Assembly: GCA_964590195.1 (NCBI GenBank)
Contig: CAZPWJ010000016.1
Coordinates: 7,922 to 71,921, forward strand
Direction: 5' to 3'
DNA: 64,000 nt
Source: GCA-2731375 sp964590195
GTDB taxonomy: Bacteria > Pseudomonadota > Alphaproteobacteria > GCA-2731375
The notes beneath the pieces are model-generated. The model was given only the letters and a program-made list of their open reading frames with translations, searched no databases and was not told where the DNA came from. How positions within the stretch are numbered: position 1 is the stretch's first letter; every line of letters begins with the position of its first letter. A program made the position numbers and the translations under genes. This document shows positions 8,281-17,175 of this stretch, in pieces.

Positions 8281-9822
8281 ATGCGCGTAGTATTTGCGAT
8301 GTTCGATACCCTGAACCGCCGGTCACTTGAGGCCTATGGCGGGACAACGGTAAGAACGCCCAATTTTAGCAGGCTGGCGGAACGATCCGTTACTTTTGAC
8401 AATCACTACGTAGGAAGTTTGCCTTGCATGCCGGCAAGGCGGGAGATGATGACCGGACGGCATAATCTCCTGCACCGCTCGTGGGGGCCTTGCGAGCCAT
8501 TCGACCATGCCTTCCCCGATATATTGGCGAAGGATAAAGGGGTCTATTCCCATCTCGTTACCGACCACGCGCATTATTGGAAAGACGGCGGCGCCACCTA
8601 TCATAACCGTTTCGATAGCTGTGAACTGATCCGCGGGCAGGAAATGGATGCCTGGAAGGGTATCGTTGATCCGCCGGCGGCGTGGCGTGAAAAATATCAC
8701 AGCATGCAATACAGCATTGAGCCTCGGAATAAATACCGGCGCACCATGACCAACCGGGAATACATCACCGAATATGAGGATTATCCGGCGGTGCAGACCG
8801 TGTCATTGGGGCTCGAATTCCTTGACCGCAACAAGGATGCGGATGATTGGTTTCTGCAGATAGAGACTTTTGATCCGCACGAGCCTTTCGATGTGCCGGA
8901 AAGTTTCCGCGAGGGCTATCCAACTAACTACAACGGCCCCATCCTGGATTTCCCGCCCTACGGTCCCGGCACCGAGGACAGTGATGAAATCGCCGAACTG
9001 CGGGCCAACTACGCCGCGACCCTGGCCCATTGCGATTTCCAATTGGGCCGCCTGCTGGACAAGTTCGACGAACTGAACCTGTGGCGGGACACCGCCCTGG
9101 TCATTTCGACGGATCATGGGTTCCTGCTGGGTGAGCATGAGCTTTGGGGCAAGCTTGTGATGCCGGTCTTCAACGAAGTCGCGCACATCCCGCTGTTTGT
9201 CTTCCATCCAGATGCGGCGGATCAAGGCGGCACCAGGTGTCGGGCCTTGACCCAGACCACGGACTTGATGCCGACGTTTCTCGAAATGTTCGGGTCGCCG
9301 CCGCCCAGGGAGGTGCTAGGCCAGTCCTTGCTGCCTCTGTTGCATGACGACAAACCTATACATGACGCCATGCTCTATGGGCAACATGGCTGCGCCATAA
9401 ACATCACGGATGGCCGGTACACGTACATGCGCTATCCCAAGGACCTCCATGACGGCAATCTCAACCAGTACACGCTCATGCCGACCCACATCGTCTCGTT
9501 ATTCACCGTGGAGGAACTGCGCAATGCGACCCTGGCGCCGCCGTTCGACTTCACACAAGGTGTGCCGGTTCTGAAGGTGCCAGCCATCCCGTCTTCGCCG
9601 GCCTACCTGCGCCATGGCGCCGGTGTGCAAATTCAGACGGGCACCCGGCTGTTCGATCTGAAAAGCGACCCGCAACAGCTTGCGCCGATCAATGACCCGG
9701 ACGTCGAAGCGCGCCTGCTGGCGAAGCTGGTGCAACTGATGCAGCTGAATGACGCGCCAAAGGAATTGTACAAGCGTTTTAACCTGGAAGGGGTATCGGC
9801 GTCTGGTTCAACTGTTGATTAA
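8281..9822 (+). CDS. Sulfatase, Cys-type formylglycine motif
   Basis: A 513-residue alkaline-phosphatase-superfamily sulfatase or phosphonate hydrolase that cleaves sulfate (or related) esters. Cys49 lies in CMPAR, the C-x-P-x-R signature converted to formylglycine by a maturase. Metal-site regions are MFDTLNRRSLEAYGG at the N-terminus and STDHGFLLGEHELWGK near residue 280. No signal peptide is visible, so it appears cytoplasmic. No formylglycine-generating enzyme is encoded in this window. GGGGAG precedes the ATG. By eye, base and codon use are slightly less GC-rich than in the flanking genes, which could reflect transfer; this was not measured. Confidence 0.9.
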   Translation: MRVVFAMFDTLNRRSLEAYGGTTVRTPNFSRLAERSVTFDNHYVGSLPCMPARREMMTGRHNLLHRSWGPCEPFDHAFPDILAKDKGVYSHLVTDHAHYWKDGGATYHNRFDSCELIRGQEMDAWKGIVDPPAAWREKYHSMQYSIEPRNKYRRTMTNREYITEYEDYPAVQTVSLGLEFLDRNKDADDWFLQIETFDPHEPFDVPESFREGYPTNYNGPILDFPPYGPGTEDSDEIAELRANYAATLAHCDFQLGRLLDKFDELNLWRDTALVISTDHGFLLGEHELWGKLVMPVFNEVAHIPLFVFHPDAADQGGTRCRALTQTTDLMPTFLEMFGSPPPREVLGQSLLPLLHDDKPIHDAMLYGQHGCAINITDGRYTYMRYPKDLHDGNLNQYTLMPTHIVSLFTVEELRNATLAPPFDFTQGVPVLKVPAIPSSPAYLRHGAGVQIQTGTRLFDLKSDPQQLAPINDPDVEARLLAKLVQLMQLNDAPKELYKRFNLEGVSASGSTVD

Positions 9823-9887
9823 TAGTTTGTGGACATAATCAATGGCATAATGTTTGCATAAAATAAAAAAAGCCGAGGACCGCAAAA

Positions 9888-12800
9888 ATGCACGCTTATC
9901 GTACCGCATTCGCCCTTTGCCTTTCCGCTTCCCTGCTTGCCGCCTGCCAAGAAGACGGCAAGCCGGCGGTTTCATTGTCCCAGGCCGTTAAGACGACGGC
10001 TAAATTCGAAGGCCAGAGCTTCACCCCGCCGCCGCGAAAAATCGAGGATGTGCGTAAAATGCTGGCCGCGGCATCCGACAAAACCCCCGAGGCGATCGCC
10101 AAGCTGAGGGCAATCGCGGCGGGACCCGCCGGCGCGGGCGCAACGGCGGAGGAACGCGCGCGATCGTTCTATAAACGTGCCATCGCGGCGGGCGAGTTAG
10201 GCAAGAACAGGCAAATGCGCGACGATTTGACGGCCGCGCGAGGGCAGAAACTGCCGCCCAGCATCCTCCAATCCAGTATTCTGATGTCGAGCGGCGTGGC
10301 GGCAACCGACAGCGGCAATTATCCGCGCGGCATTGATTTTCTCGAACAAGCCCTGGCGACGCTTGACCGGCTTGACCAGAAATTTATTCGGCTGTCCGCC
10401 GGGCGCGCCATTCTCGGACAATGGAAGGTCAAGGTCGGTGACCTTGAAGGCGCGCATCGGGAGCTTCGGCAAAGCCGGGATATCCTAAACCGAATTAGTG
10501 GTAAAAAGAGGGTTCGAGAGGACCTTCTATTAATTCCGGAAATGCTGCTGCTGCGGGCGGAATTCGCCATGGCGCTTGAATCGGGAAAATATACCGAAGC
10601 CGAGCGCAAGGTCCGCGCCGCGCTGGCATTGGCGGACACGCTGATCAGCAAGAACATCACACCGCCGAGCGATTTTCCCGTCTATCCCATCGAGACGACA
10701 CTGAAGAAACACAGGATGGCGATCACCGAGGCCCTTGCCACGACCTTGGCGCACCAGGAGCGTTTCGCCGAGGCGGAGATCGCCGCCCGCCGCGCCATCA
10801 GGATAGCCGTCGCCACCTTTGGCCGCAATTCGATCTATGCCGCGCGGGCGCTCAATCCCATGGTTCGCGTCTTGACCAAGACCGGACGCCTGTCCGAGGC
10901 CCGCAAGTTGGCGGAAATCGCCATCGATATTCTGGAAAGACTGGGTGTCGATAACAATGGCTACCGCCTGAACCAGGCCCGGCACCGTCTGGCCACGGTA
11001 TTCATCGCCAGTGGTGAGTGGCAACAGGCGCTTTCCGCCTTCGCGCAAATCGCCGCCGCCGTGAAGGGCGACGATTTCTTGCTCGACCGCTTTTACCGCT
11101 ATGATCTCGACCGGGCGACGGCATTGCTGCAAATCAATCAAACCGGCAAGGCCGGGCAGGTCACGGGTCCGGCGGCTCGGCGCCTGATGGACACACTCGG
11201 CAGTAAGCATTTCGAGACCGCCCAGGCCATGGGCCTGGACGCAGTGGCGCGGCAACGGCAGGGGCAAGGCGACGAAGCACTTGCATCTTTCCGCCAGGCT
11301 TTCAAAATTCTAAGCACCCGGTCGCGGCAATCGTCGGGTGGAGAGAACGCCGGGCGCGGCGTTCGCCTGCGCCTGATCAATGAAGGTTACATGGCCGCCC
11401 TGATGGCCGACGGCGGCGCGGCGGAAGCCCACGAGGCCTTCCGCATCGCCTCCTTCGCCAGTGCCCGCGGCGTGCAGACCGCCTTGGTGCAATCGGCGGC
11501 GCGGGCCTCGATTTCCGATCCCGCTCTGCGCGATCTGGTGCGCAAGGAACAGGACACGCAAAAGCAAATCGCCGCGCTATACGGCATTCTCTCCAATGCC
11601 TTGATCGGCGGCAATGTGGCCAAGAACGAAACCATCCAACTGCAGGGCATGATCAGTGATCTGCGCGCCGCCCGTGCCGCCCTGATGGAGGCAATCGAAG
11701 AACGCTTTCCCGAATACGCCGAATTGATCAATCCCAAGCCGGCAAAAATCGCCTCGATACAGCCCTTGCTGTCGGCCGATGAAGCCATGCTCGTCACCTA
11801 CGTGGGAACGGAACAAACTCACGTCTGGGCGCTGCCGACGAAAGGTCCGATCGCCTTTACCTCCTTTGCCCAGGGCCGGCGGAGCCTGCAAGCCGCCGTC
11901 GATGACCTGCGCGAAGCCCTGGCCCCCGAGATCGAGACATTGGGCGACATTCCGGCCTTTGATATCGCCAAGGCCCATGCGCTTTACGCGAACCTGATGC
12001 AGCCGGTCTCCGCCGCCTGGCAGGGTGCGGAGAATCTTTTCGTGGTGGCGCATGGCCCGCTGGGCCATCTGCCGTTCGCCTTGCTGCCGACCAAGGCCAG
12101 CAAAATCGGCGCACAACGCGAACCGCTGTTTATCCGCTACAACGATGTGCCTTGGCTGATCCGCGAGCATGCGGTTGCGATGTTGCCCTCGGCTCACGCC
12201 CTGGCGGCCTTGCGGAACCTGCCCTTGCAAAGCGGCCAACGCCGGCAGTTCGCCGGCTTTGGCGATCCTTTGTTTGGCGGCGACGACGATGAACGAATTG
12301 GCGCCCCGGCAAGCAGCACGAAAGAAAAGCAGGTCGCCGCCGTCAAGACAAGGGGCATAAAGACCCGTGGCGCAGGGAACCGTGCTGCAAGAAATCGGGG
12401 CATCAAGCTGCGCTCGACGCCCAAGGTCGAGGGTCTGGCCAGCGCCGGCCTGGATATTCTGCCGCGTTTGCCCGAAACGGCGGATGAAATCCGCGGTATC
12501 GCCGCGACCATGCAGGCGGACCCGGGCAGGGATATTTTCATCGGCCGGGCGGCGACCGAGGAGGCGGTCAAGAATACGGATCTTTCCGCCTACCGGGTGC
12601 TGGCATTCGCAACACATGGCCTGATCCCTGGCGACCTGGACGGCCTGAGCCAGCCCGCACTTGCCCTGACGTCGCCCAAGGCGGTGCCCGGCAAGGATGA
12701 CGGGTTATTGACCATGGGCGAAATCCTCGGCCTGAAGCTGAACGCCGATTGGGTCGTGCTGTCGGCCTGCAACACCGGTTCGGGCGAAGGTGCGGGGGCC

Positions 12801-13103
12801 GAGGCGGTTTCCGGCCTTGGCCGCGCCTTCTTTTATGCCGGCACCCGCGCCCTGCTGGTCAGCAACTGGCCGGTGGAGACGACCTCGGCCATGGCCCTGA
12901 CCACGGATCTGTTCCGCCGGCAATACAAGGACCCCGCGCTGGCCCGGGCGCAGGCCTTGCGCCAGGCCATTCTGGCCCTGATCGACGGTCCCGGCTACGT
13001 CGATGCCGACACGGATCAGACAGTATTTTCCTACGCCCATCCAATTTTCTGGGCGCCTTTCTCGCTGGTCGGAGACGGCGGCGCCAGCCGTTCAGGAGCC
13101 TGA
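9888..13103 (+). CDS. TPR-CHAT domain lipoprotein, caspase-like peptidase candidate
   Basis: A 1071-residue protein with a lipoprotein signal peptide (lipobox LLAAC, Cys20; Gln at +2), so it should be exported and lipid-anchored. Residues about 85-520 are rich in TPR-like helical repeats (for example TEAERKVRAALALADTL). The C-terminal third is a CHAT domain. His910 in ATHG and Cys961 in LSACNTGSGEG form the caspase-like dyad, and both are intact. A basic, repetitive insert (KTRGIKTRGAGNRAARNRG, about residues 808-845) splits the CHAT domain. Known CHAT proteins include proteases such as separase relatives and Craspase, but substrates vary widely. The next gene starts 4 bases after the stop and the cyclase follows, giving a three-gene operon. 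GAGGA precedes the ATG. Confidence 0.88.
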   Translation: MHAYRTAFALCLSASLLAACQEDGKPAVSLSQAVKTTAKFEGQSFTPPPRKIEDVRKMLAAASDKTPEAIAKLRAIAAGPAGAGATAEERARSFYKRAIAAGELGKNRQMRDDLTAARGQKLPPSILQSSILMSSGVAATDSGNYPRGIDFLEQALATLDRLDQKFIRLSAGRAILGQWKVKVGDLEGAHRELRQSRDILNRISGKKRVREDLLLIPEMLLLRAEFAMALESGKYTEAERKVRAALALADTLISKNITPPSDFPVYPIETTLKKHRMAITEALATTLAHQERFAEAEIAARRAIRIAVATFGRNSIYAARALNPMVRVLTKTGRLSEARKLAEIAIDILERLGVDNNGYRLNQARHRLATVFIASGEWQQALSAFAQIAAAVKGDDFLLDRFYRYDLDRATALLQINQTGKAGQVTGPAARRLMDTLGSKHFETAQAMGLDAVARQRQGQGDEALASFRQAFKILSTRSRQSSGGENAGRGVRLRLINEGYMAALMADGGAAEAHEAFRIASFASARGVQTALVQSAARASISDPALRDLVRKEQDTQKQIAALYGILSNALIGGNVAKNETIQLQGMISDLRAARAALMEAIEERFPEYAELINPKPAKIASIQPLLSADEAMLVTYVGTEQTHVWALPTKGPIAFTSFAQGRRSLQAAVDDLREALAPEIETLGDIPAFDIAKAHALYANLMQPVSAAWQGAENLFVVAHGPLGHLPFALLPTKASKIGAQREPLFIRYNDVPWLIREHAVAMLPSAHALAALRNLPLQSGQRRQFAGFGDPLFGGDDDERIGAPASSTKEKQVAAVKTRGIKTRGAGNRAARNRGIKLRSTPKVEGLASAGLDILPRLPETADEIRGIAATMQADPGRDIFIGRAATEEAVKNTDLSAYRVLAFATHGLIPGDLDGLSQPALALTSPKAVPGKDDGLLTMGEILGLKLNADWVVLSACNTGSGEGAGAEAVSGLGRAFFYAGTRALLVSNWPVETTSAMALTTDLFRRQYKDPALARAQALRQAILALIDGPGYVDADTDQTVFSYAHPIFWAPFSLVGDGGASRSGA

Positions 13104-13107
13104 GCCC

Positions 13108-13803
13108 ATGATTAGGAATAGCGCGTATTGTATGTTGCCACGGCTGTTGTCGGCCTGCATCGGGGCTCTCTTGGCGTTGCCATTCGCCGCGGCCCCGGCC
13201 CAGTCAGCGGATGCCCCCACGGCCATTGTCGAGGATGCGGATCCAGGCCGCACGGATATCGGGCTGTTCGAAATGCTGCAAAACGGCCACAAAATCAGCC
13301 TGAAAAAGGGCGAGCAGTTGATCCTGGGCTATTTGCAGTCTTGTATGCGGGAAACCATCACCGGCGGCGAGGTGGTCGTCGGCGCGAAGAAAAGCGCCGT
13401 TACCGGCGGTCAGGTGAATAGCGAAAAGGTGGAATGCGCCGGCGGTCAGGTGGCGTTGGACAAATCCAGCAAGGGCAAGGCCGGCGTCGTGGTCTTCCGC
13501 AAGGCGCCCAAAAAGAAGAAATCCCGCACCGCGAAAACCAAGACGCTGACCCTGCACGATACCTCTCCGTTGGTGCGTTTGAAAACACCGGCCGCGGCAA
13601 TCACCCTGCAACGGCTTGATGAGCCCGGCCCGCCCGAGAACATAAGCGTTTCGGGCAATACCGCCGACCTGCGGGCCGAGGGCATCAAACTGGCGCCGGG
13701 CGGCAGCTATGTCATCAGCGCGGGCAAACGGCGGGTACGCCTGAAGGTCGCACCGGACGCACGTGACGGCCTCAGACTGTTGGAACGCCTGGTTTTGCTT
13801 TAG
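13108..13803 (+). CDS. Exported protein of unknown function between CHAT and CHASE2 cyclase
   Basis: A 231-residue protein I do not recognise. The N-terminus has a signal peptide (hydrophobic LLSACIGALLALPFAAAPA, likely cleavage after AQSA near residue 33), so it should be periplasmic. The mature part starts acidic, then shows beta-rich text with repeated Gly-Gly-x-Val patterns (TGGEVVVGA, TGGQVNSE, AGGQVALD; about residues 88-115). A strongly basic stretch, APKKKKSRTAKTKTL, and a compact C-terminal beta region follow. Two Cys could form a disulfide. The overall shape recalls small FecR-like periplasmic domains, but only weakly. It starts 4 bases after the CHAT gene and ends 31 bases before the cyclase, so a role shared with them is likely. 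Confidence 0.8.
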   Translation: MIRNSAYCMLPRLLSACIGALLALPFAAAPAQSADAPTAIVEDADPGRTDIGLFEMLQNGHKISLKKGEQLILGYLQSCMRETITGGEVVVGAKKSAVTGGQVNSEKVECAGGQVALDKSSKGKAGVVVFRKAPKKKKSRTAKTKTLTLHDTSPLVRLKTPAAAITLQRLDEPGPPENISVSGNTADLRAEGIKLAPGGSYVISAGKRRVRLKVAPDARDGLRLLERLVLL

Positions 13804-13834
13804 GCGCCCTGGACGGCGAAATGGCGGTCATGAC

Positions 13835-15961
13835 ATGAACATGCGCGATCTTGCCGCGATTGTCTGTTGCGCGGCATTGTCGACCCTGTTGTTGGCCGGG
13901 CCGTGGTCGGAACGCCTGAACGGCTTGTCCGTGGACACGTTGCACTGGCTGCGCGGCGCGGTGATGCCGCCGCCGCCGCGCAAGGACCTGCCCATAGCGG
14001 TCATCAGCATCGACGAGGCGACCTATCGGGCCAAACCGTTTCGCGATGCGCCGCGCGTGACCTGGACGCGGGAGATCGCCCAGGTGCTCAACGCCCTGCG
14101 CGCGGCGGACGCCGCGGTGGTGGGATTTGACCTGATTTTTCCGACCTCGATGGAAAAGTACCTGCGCGGCTTTGACCGGGACTTCCTGCTGGCATTGCGC
14201 GGTCTGGCCAGGGGCGGACGGGTGGTGTTGAGCAAGGTGCAGCATTCGGACGCCCCCATCGCACCCCATGCGGGGCAAAGCTTCGCCGTTGGCCATGGCC
14301 GCAATATCCGCGTCGTCAATCTGCTGGAGGATACGGACGGCATTATCCGGCGGATGCCGCTTACCTTCAAGGTAAGCGGCAAGGATGGCGCGCAACGCCA
14401 TGAAGCTGCCTTTGCCACGGAAATCGCCCGCCGCCTCACCGGGGCGGAAATGTCACTCTCGGCAACCGGTACGCTACAGCTTGACGGCAAGACCGTTCCG
14501 GGAACGGCCAATAACGCCCTCAACCTGAATTTCGACACCGGACCGAACGCCTTTCCGGTGCATTCCCTTGCCGATATTTACGAATGCGCCAAGTCCGGCG
14601 GAAGCGACTATCTGCGCCGGCATTTCGAAGGCAAGGCGGTGCTGATCGGCCTGGTCGTCGATGTGGAGGACCGTAAATTGACCGCCGCGCGTCTGACCAC
14701 CGCCAATTTGTTAAACGCCGGCGCACCGGCCTGCGGCGGGAGCCAAGCGGCGAAACATATCAGCGACCGCGACAGCCTGCCCGGGGTTTTTATCCATGCC
14801 GCCGCCATCGCCAATATTCTGCGCCAAGACGGCCTGCGCCTGCCCGGCCAGATCGGCCAAGCCGGGATAATTTTCGCCCTGACACTGGGCGCCGCCCTGT
14901 TGGCGATGTATTTCGCGCCTCTGGCTGGCGGCGCCCTGCTACTGGCCGAGGCCGTCGCCTGGGCCGTTGTCGCGGTGGCCGCCTTTCGCAGCCAATGGAG
15001 TCTGCCCCTGCTCAACGGCGCCATCGCCGCCGCACTCACCTTTGCCCTGATGCTGGCCTACCGCTTCACCGTGGCCGACCGGGAAAAGCGCTTCCTGCGC
15101 CAATCCTTTGCCCTTTACCTGGCGCCGTCGGTGATCAATCAATTGGTCGAGGCCGAGGAGCCACCGGCACTGGGCGGTGAAACCCGCGATATCTCCATAC
15201 TGTTTTCGGATATCGCCGACTTCACGGCGATCTCGGAATCCCTGGCGCCGGAGGCCCTGGTCGCCGTCCTGAACGATTACCTTAGCGAGATGACGGATAT
15301 CATCGAAAACCATGGCGGCTTTGTCGACAAGTATATCGGCGACGCCATCGTCGCGATCTTCGGCGCGCCATTGAACGACCCCGATCATGCCGCCGCCGCC
15401 ATCGCCGCGGCCATCGACTGCCGGCAACGGCTGGGCGAAATTCAGGACCGTTTCCAGCTGCCGCAAAACCGCCGGCTAGCGGCGCGGATCGGCGTCAACA
15501 CCGGGCAGGCATTGGTTGGCAACATCGGCTCCACGCGGCGCTTCAATTACACCGTAATCGGCGATGCGGTGAATTTGGCCGCCCGCCTGGAAAGCGGCAA
15601 CAAGTTGTTCGGGACCTCTGTGCTGCTTAGCGGTGAAACCGCCGCCCAGGGCGGGGCCGGCTTTGATCTGCGTGAAATTGATCAGGTCCGCGTTGTCGGG
15701 CGGCGGGAACCCGTGGCGATATTCGAACCCCTGGCGCGGCGCGGGGAAACTGCCTCCGGACCGGAGATCGATACGGCGGCTTATGCGGAGGCACTGGCCA
15801 GCTATCGGGCCGGAGATTTCGAACAGGCCGCCAGCCGCTTCGCGGCACTGGCACAAGCCGGCGACAAGGCCGCCGAGAGCATGTCGGCCCGTGCCGCCAC
15901 GCTGGCCAAGGACCCACCCACAGGCCCCTGGGAAGGCGTTACAGACCTCACCTCGAAGTAA
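13835..15961 (+). CDS. CHASE2-domain class III adenylate cyclase
   Basis: A 708-residue membrane cyclase predicted to make cAMP. An N-terminal transmembrane helix (about residues 4-21) precedes a periplasmic CHASE2 sensor domain (about 25-335), then three helices (about 345-415) and the cytoplasmic cyclase domain (about 450-630). Metal-binding Asp459 (FSDIADF) and Asp503 (YIGDAIVAIFG) are present. Lys499 and Asp577 match adenine-selecting residues, and Asn580 with Arg584 (DAVNLAARLES) match the transition-state pair, so the site looks complete. The tail contains a short TPR-like helical stretch. ATG 13835 is the first methionine after the upstream gene. The last 14 bases overlap the convergent MFS gene. 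Confidence 0.93.
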   Translation: MNMRDLAAIVCCAALSTLLLAGPWSERLNGLSVDTLHWLRGAVMPPPPRKDLPIAVISIDEATYRAKPFRDAPRVTWTREIAQVLNALRAADAAVVGFDLIFPTSMEKYLRGFDRDFLLALRGLARGGRVVLSKVQHSDAPIAPHAGQSFAVGHGRNIRVVNLLEDTDGIIRRMPLTFKVSGKDGAQRHEAAFATEIARRLTGAEMSLSATGTLQLDGKTVPGTANNALNLNFDTGPNAFPVHSLADIYECAKSGGSDYLRRHFEGKAVLIGLVVDVEDRKLTAARLTTANLLNAGAPACGGSQAAKHISDRDSLPGVFIHAAAIANILRQDGLRLPGQIGQAGIIFALTLGAALLAMYFAPLAGGALLLAEAVAWAVVAVAAFRSQWSLPLLNGAIAAALTFALMLAYRFTVADREKRFLRQSFALYLAPSVINQLVEAEEPPALGGETRDISILFSDIADFTAISESLAPEALVAVLNDYLSEMTDIIENHGGFVDKYIGDAIVAIFGAPLNDPDHAAAAIAAAIDCRQRLGEIQDRFQLPQNRRLAARIGVNTGQALVGNIGSTRRFNYTVIGDAVNLAARLESGNKLFGTSVLLSGETAAQGGAGFDLREIDQVRVVGRREPVAIFEPLARRGETASGPEIDTAAYAEALASYRAGDFEQAASRFAALAQAGDKAAESMSARAATLAKDPPTGPWEGVTDLTSK

Positions 15962-17168
15962 TGCTCTCCACCGGCGTCCCTTCTTTCCGGCGCAGCATGA
16001 CCACGGCAACGGCGATCACCGGCAGGCCGAGCGCCATATAGGCGGCCTGATAGCCGAAGGCGAAAAAGACCGCGCCGAACAGCATCGGGGCGGCGAGCTG
16101 CCCGGCATTGCCGAACGACAATACACCGCCGGTCAGGCGCCCGACCGCGCCATCGGGGGCAAGGCGCGCCACCTCGGACAATAGCACGCCGTTCCAGGAC
16201 AGGGCGGTCATGGCAAGGACGATACAGACCAGGGTGACCTGCCACTGGCTCCAGCTTGGCGAAAAAGCACCCATGGCAGCCGCCGCCAGCGCCATCACCG
16301 CCGCCAGCAGGGCCAACAATATGCGCGCCGGCACAAGTGTGGAGGCGACCACGCCCCAAAATATCCGCGCCGGCACCGCGATCAGGGTGCTCAGACCCAG
16401 AATGGCGCCAGCCTCGACCGCCGAATAGTTCAGCTGTTCGTACAGATAGACCACGGTGAAATTTGTAAAGATGCTTTGCAGGCCAACGAAGACAAACGCC
16501 GCCATCGCCATGGCGCGCAGCGTAGGCTGCCGCCAGACAGAGAGAAGGGTTTCCTTCAGATCGCCAAAGGCCAGCTTTTGTTCGGGCCGCCGGTCACGGT
16601 CGAATGTCGCGCGGCAGGGCGCCAAACCCAGGGCAATCAACAGGCAGGTTCCGGCGACCACCCCCAATGCCTGTTGCCAGCCAATCCAGACCGACAGCGG
16701 CAGGATCAGGGCGCCGGCGATGGCGATACCGGCGGGAACACCCGTCTGCTTTATCGAGAAAATGATCGGCGCCAAATTTCGCGGCGCATAACGGGCCAAG
16801 ATTTCAGAGCTGGCCGGCGTCGCCGATGTGGAGCCGGCGCTGATCAAGAGCGCACCCATAATCACCATCACCAGACCAACGGTGGAGCCAAGGCCGGCCA
16901 GAGCGGCCAGGCCCAAACCGGCCGCCATCAACAGGCCGCCGACCTGGCTGATACGAATGGCGCCATAGCGGATAATGAAGGTGCCGCAGCCGGCCATCAC
17001 CGCCATGCCCATGCAGGAATATATCCAGGTGTAGACCAGCACGGATTCCGAGGCCACGCCCAAGGCCGGCGCCATGGCAGGAAAAAGTACTGGCACCGCT
17101 GTCTTGGCCGCCGTCGCCATGGTCTGCTGGACCAGCATGGCGACAACGGCGAGAAGCAGCAGAGGCAT
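15948..17168 (-). CDS. MFS transporter
   Basis: A 406-residue major facilitator permease with about 12 hydrophobic helices, starting at residue 1 (LLLLAVVAMLVQQTMATAA). The opening and the IIRYGAIRISQVGGLLMAAGL loop fit drug/proton or cyanate-type MFS families. The substrate is unknown. It is the last gene of a minus-strand run (dioxygenase, transketolase halves, LLM oxidoreductase) with only 7 bases to its upstream neighbour, so it probably moves the substrate or product of that pathway. The 3' end overlaps the adenylate cyclase stop by 14 bases, and no separate terminator is visible. Confidence 0.88.
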   Translation of the reverse strand: MPLLLLAVVAMLVQQTMATAAKTAVPVLFPAMAPALGVASESVLVYTWIYSCMGMAVMAGCGTFIIRYGAIRISQVGGLLMAAGLGLAALAGLGSTVGLVMVIMGALLISAGSTSATPASSEILARYAPRNLAPIIFSIKQTGVPAGIAIAGALILPLSVWIGWQQALGVVAGTCLLIALGLAPCRATFDRDRRPEQKLAFGDLKETLLSVWRQPTLRAMAMAAFVFVGLQSIFTNFTVVYLYEQLNYSAVEAGAILGLSTLIAVPARIFWGVVASTLVPARILLALLAAVMALAAAAMGAFSPSWSQWQVTLVCIVLAMTALSWNGVLLSEVARLAPDGAVGRLTGGVLSFGNAGQLAAPMLFGAVFFAFGYQAAYMALGLPVIAVAVVMLRRKEGTPVESITSR

Positions 17169-17175
17169 GGCCCGG

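Noticed and set aside
11577..12617. 346-residue open frame opposite the CHAT gene
   Set aside because: The plus-strand frame has the lipobox, TPR and intact CHAT motifs. The opposite frame shows no family signal or start context.
9888..13103. CHAT protein as a Craspase-like or gasdermin-linked defence protease
   Set aside because: No Cas genes, effector RNA system or gasdermin-like gene lies nearby, and the protein is an exported lipoprotein, which does not fit cytoplasmic phage defence.
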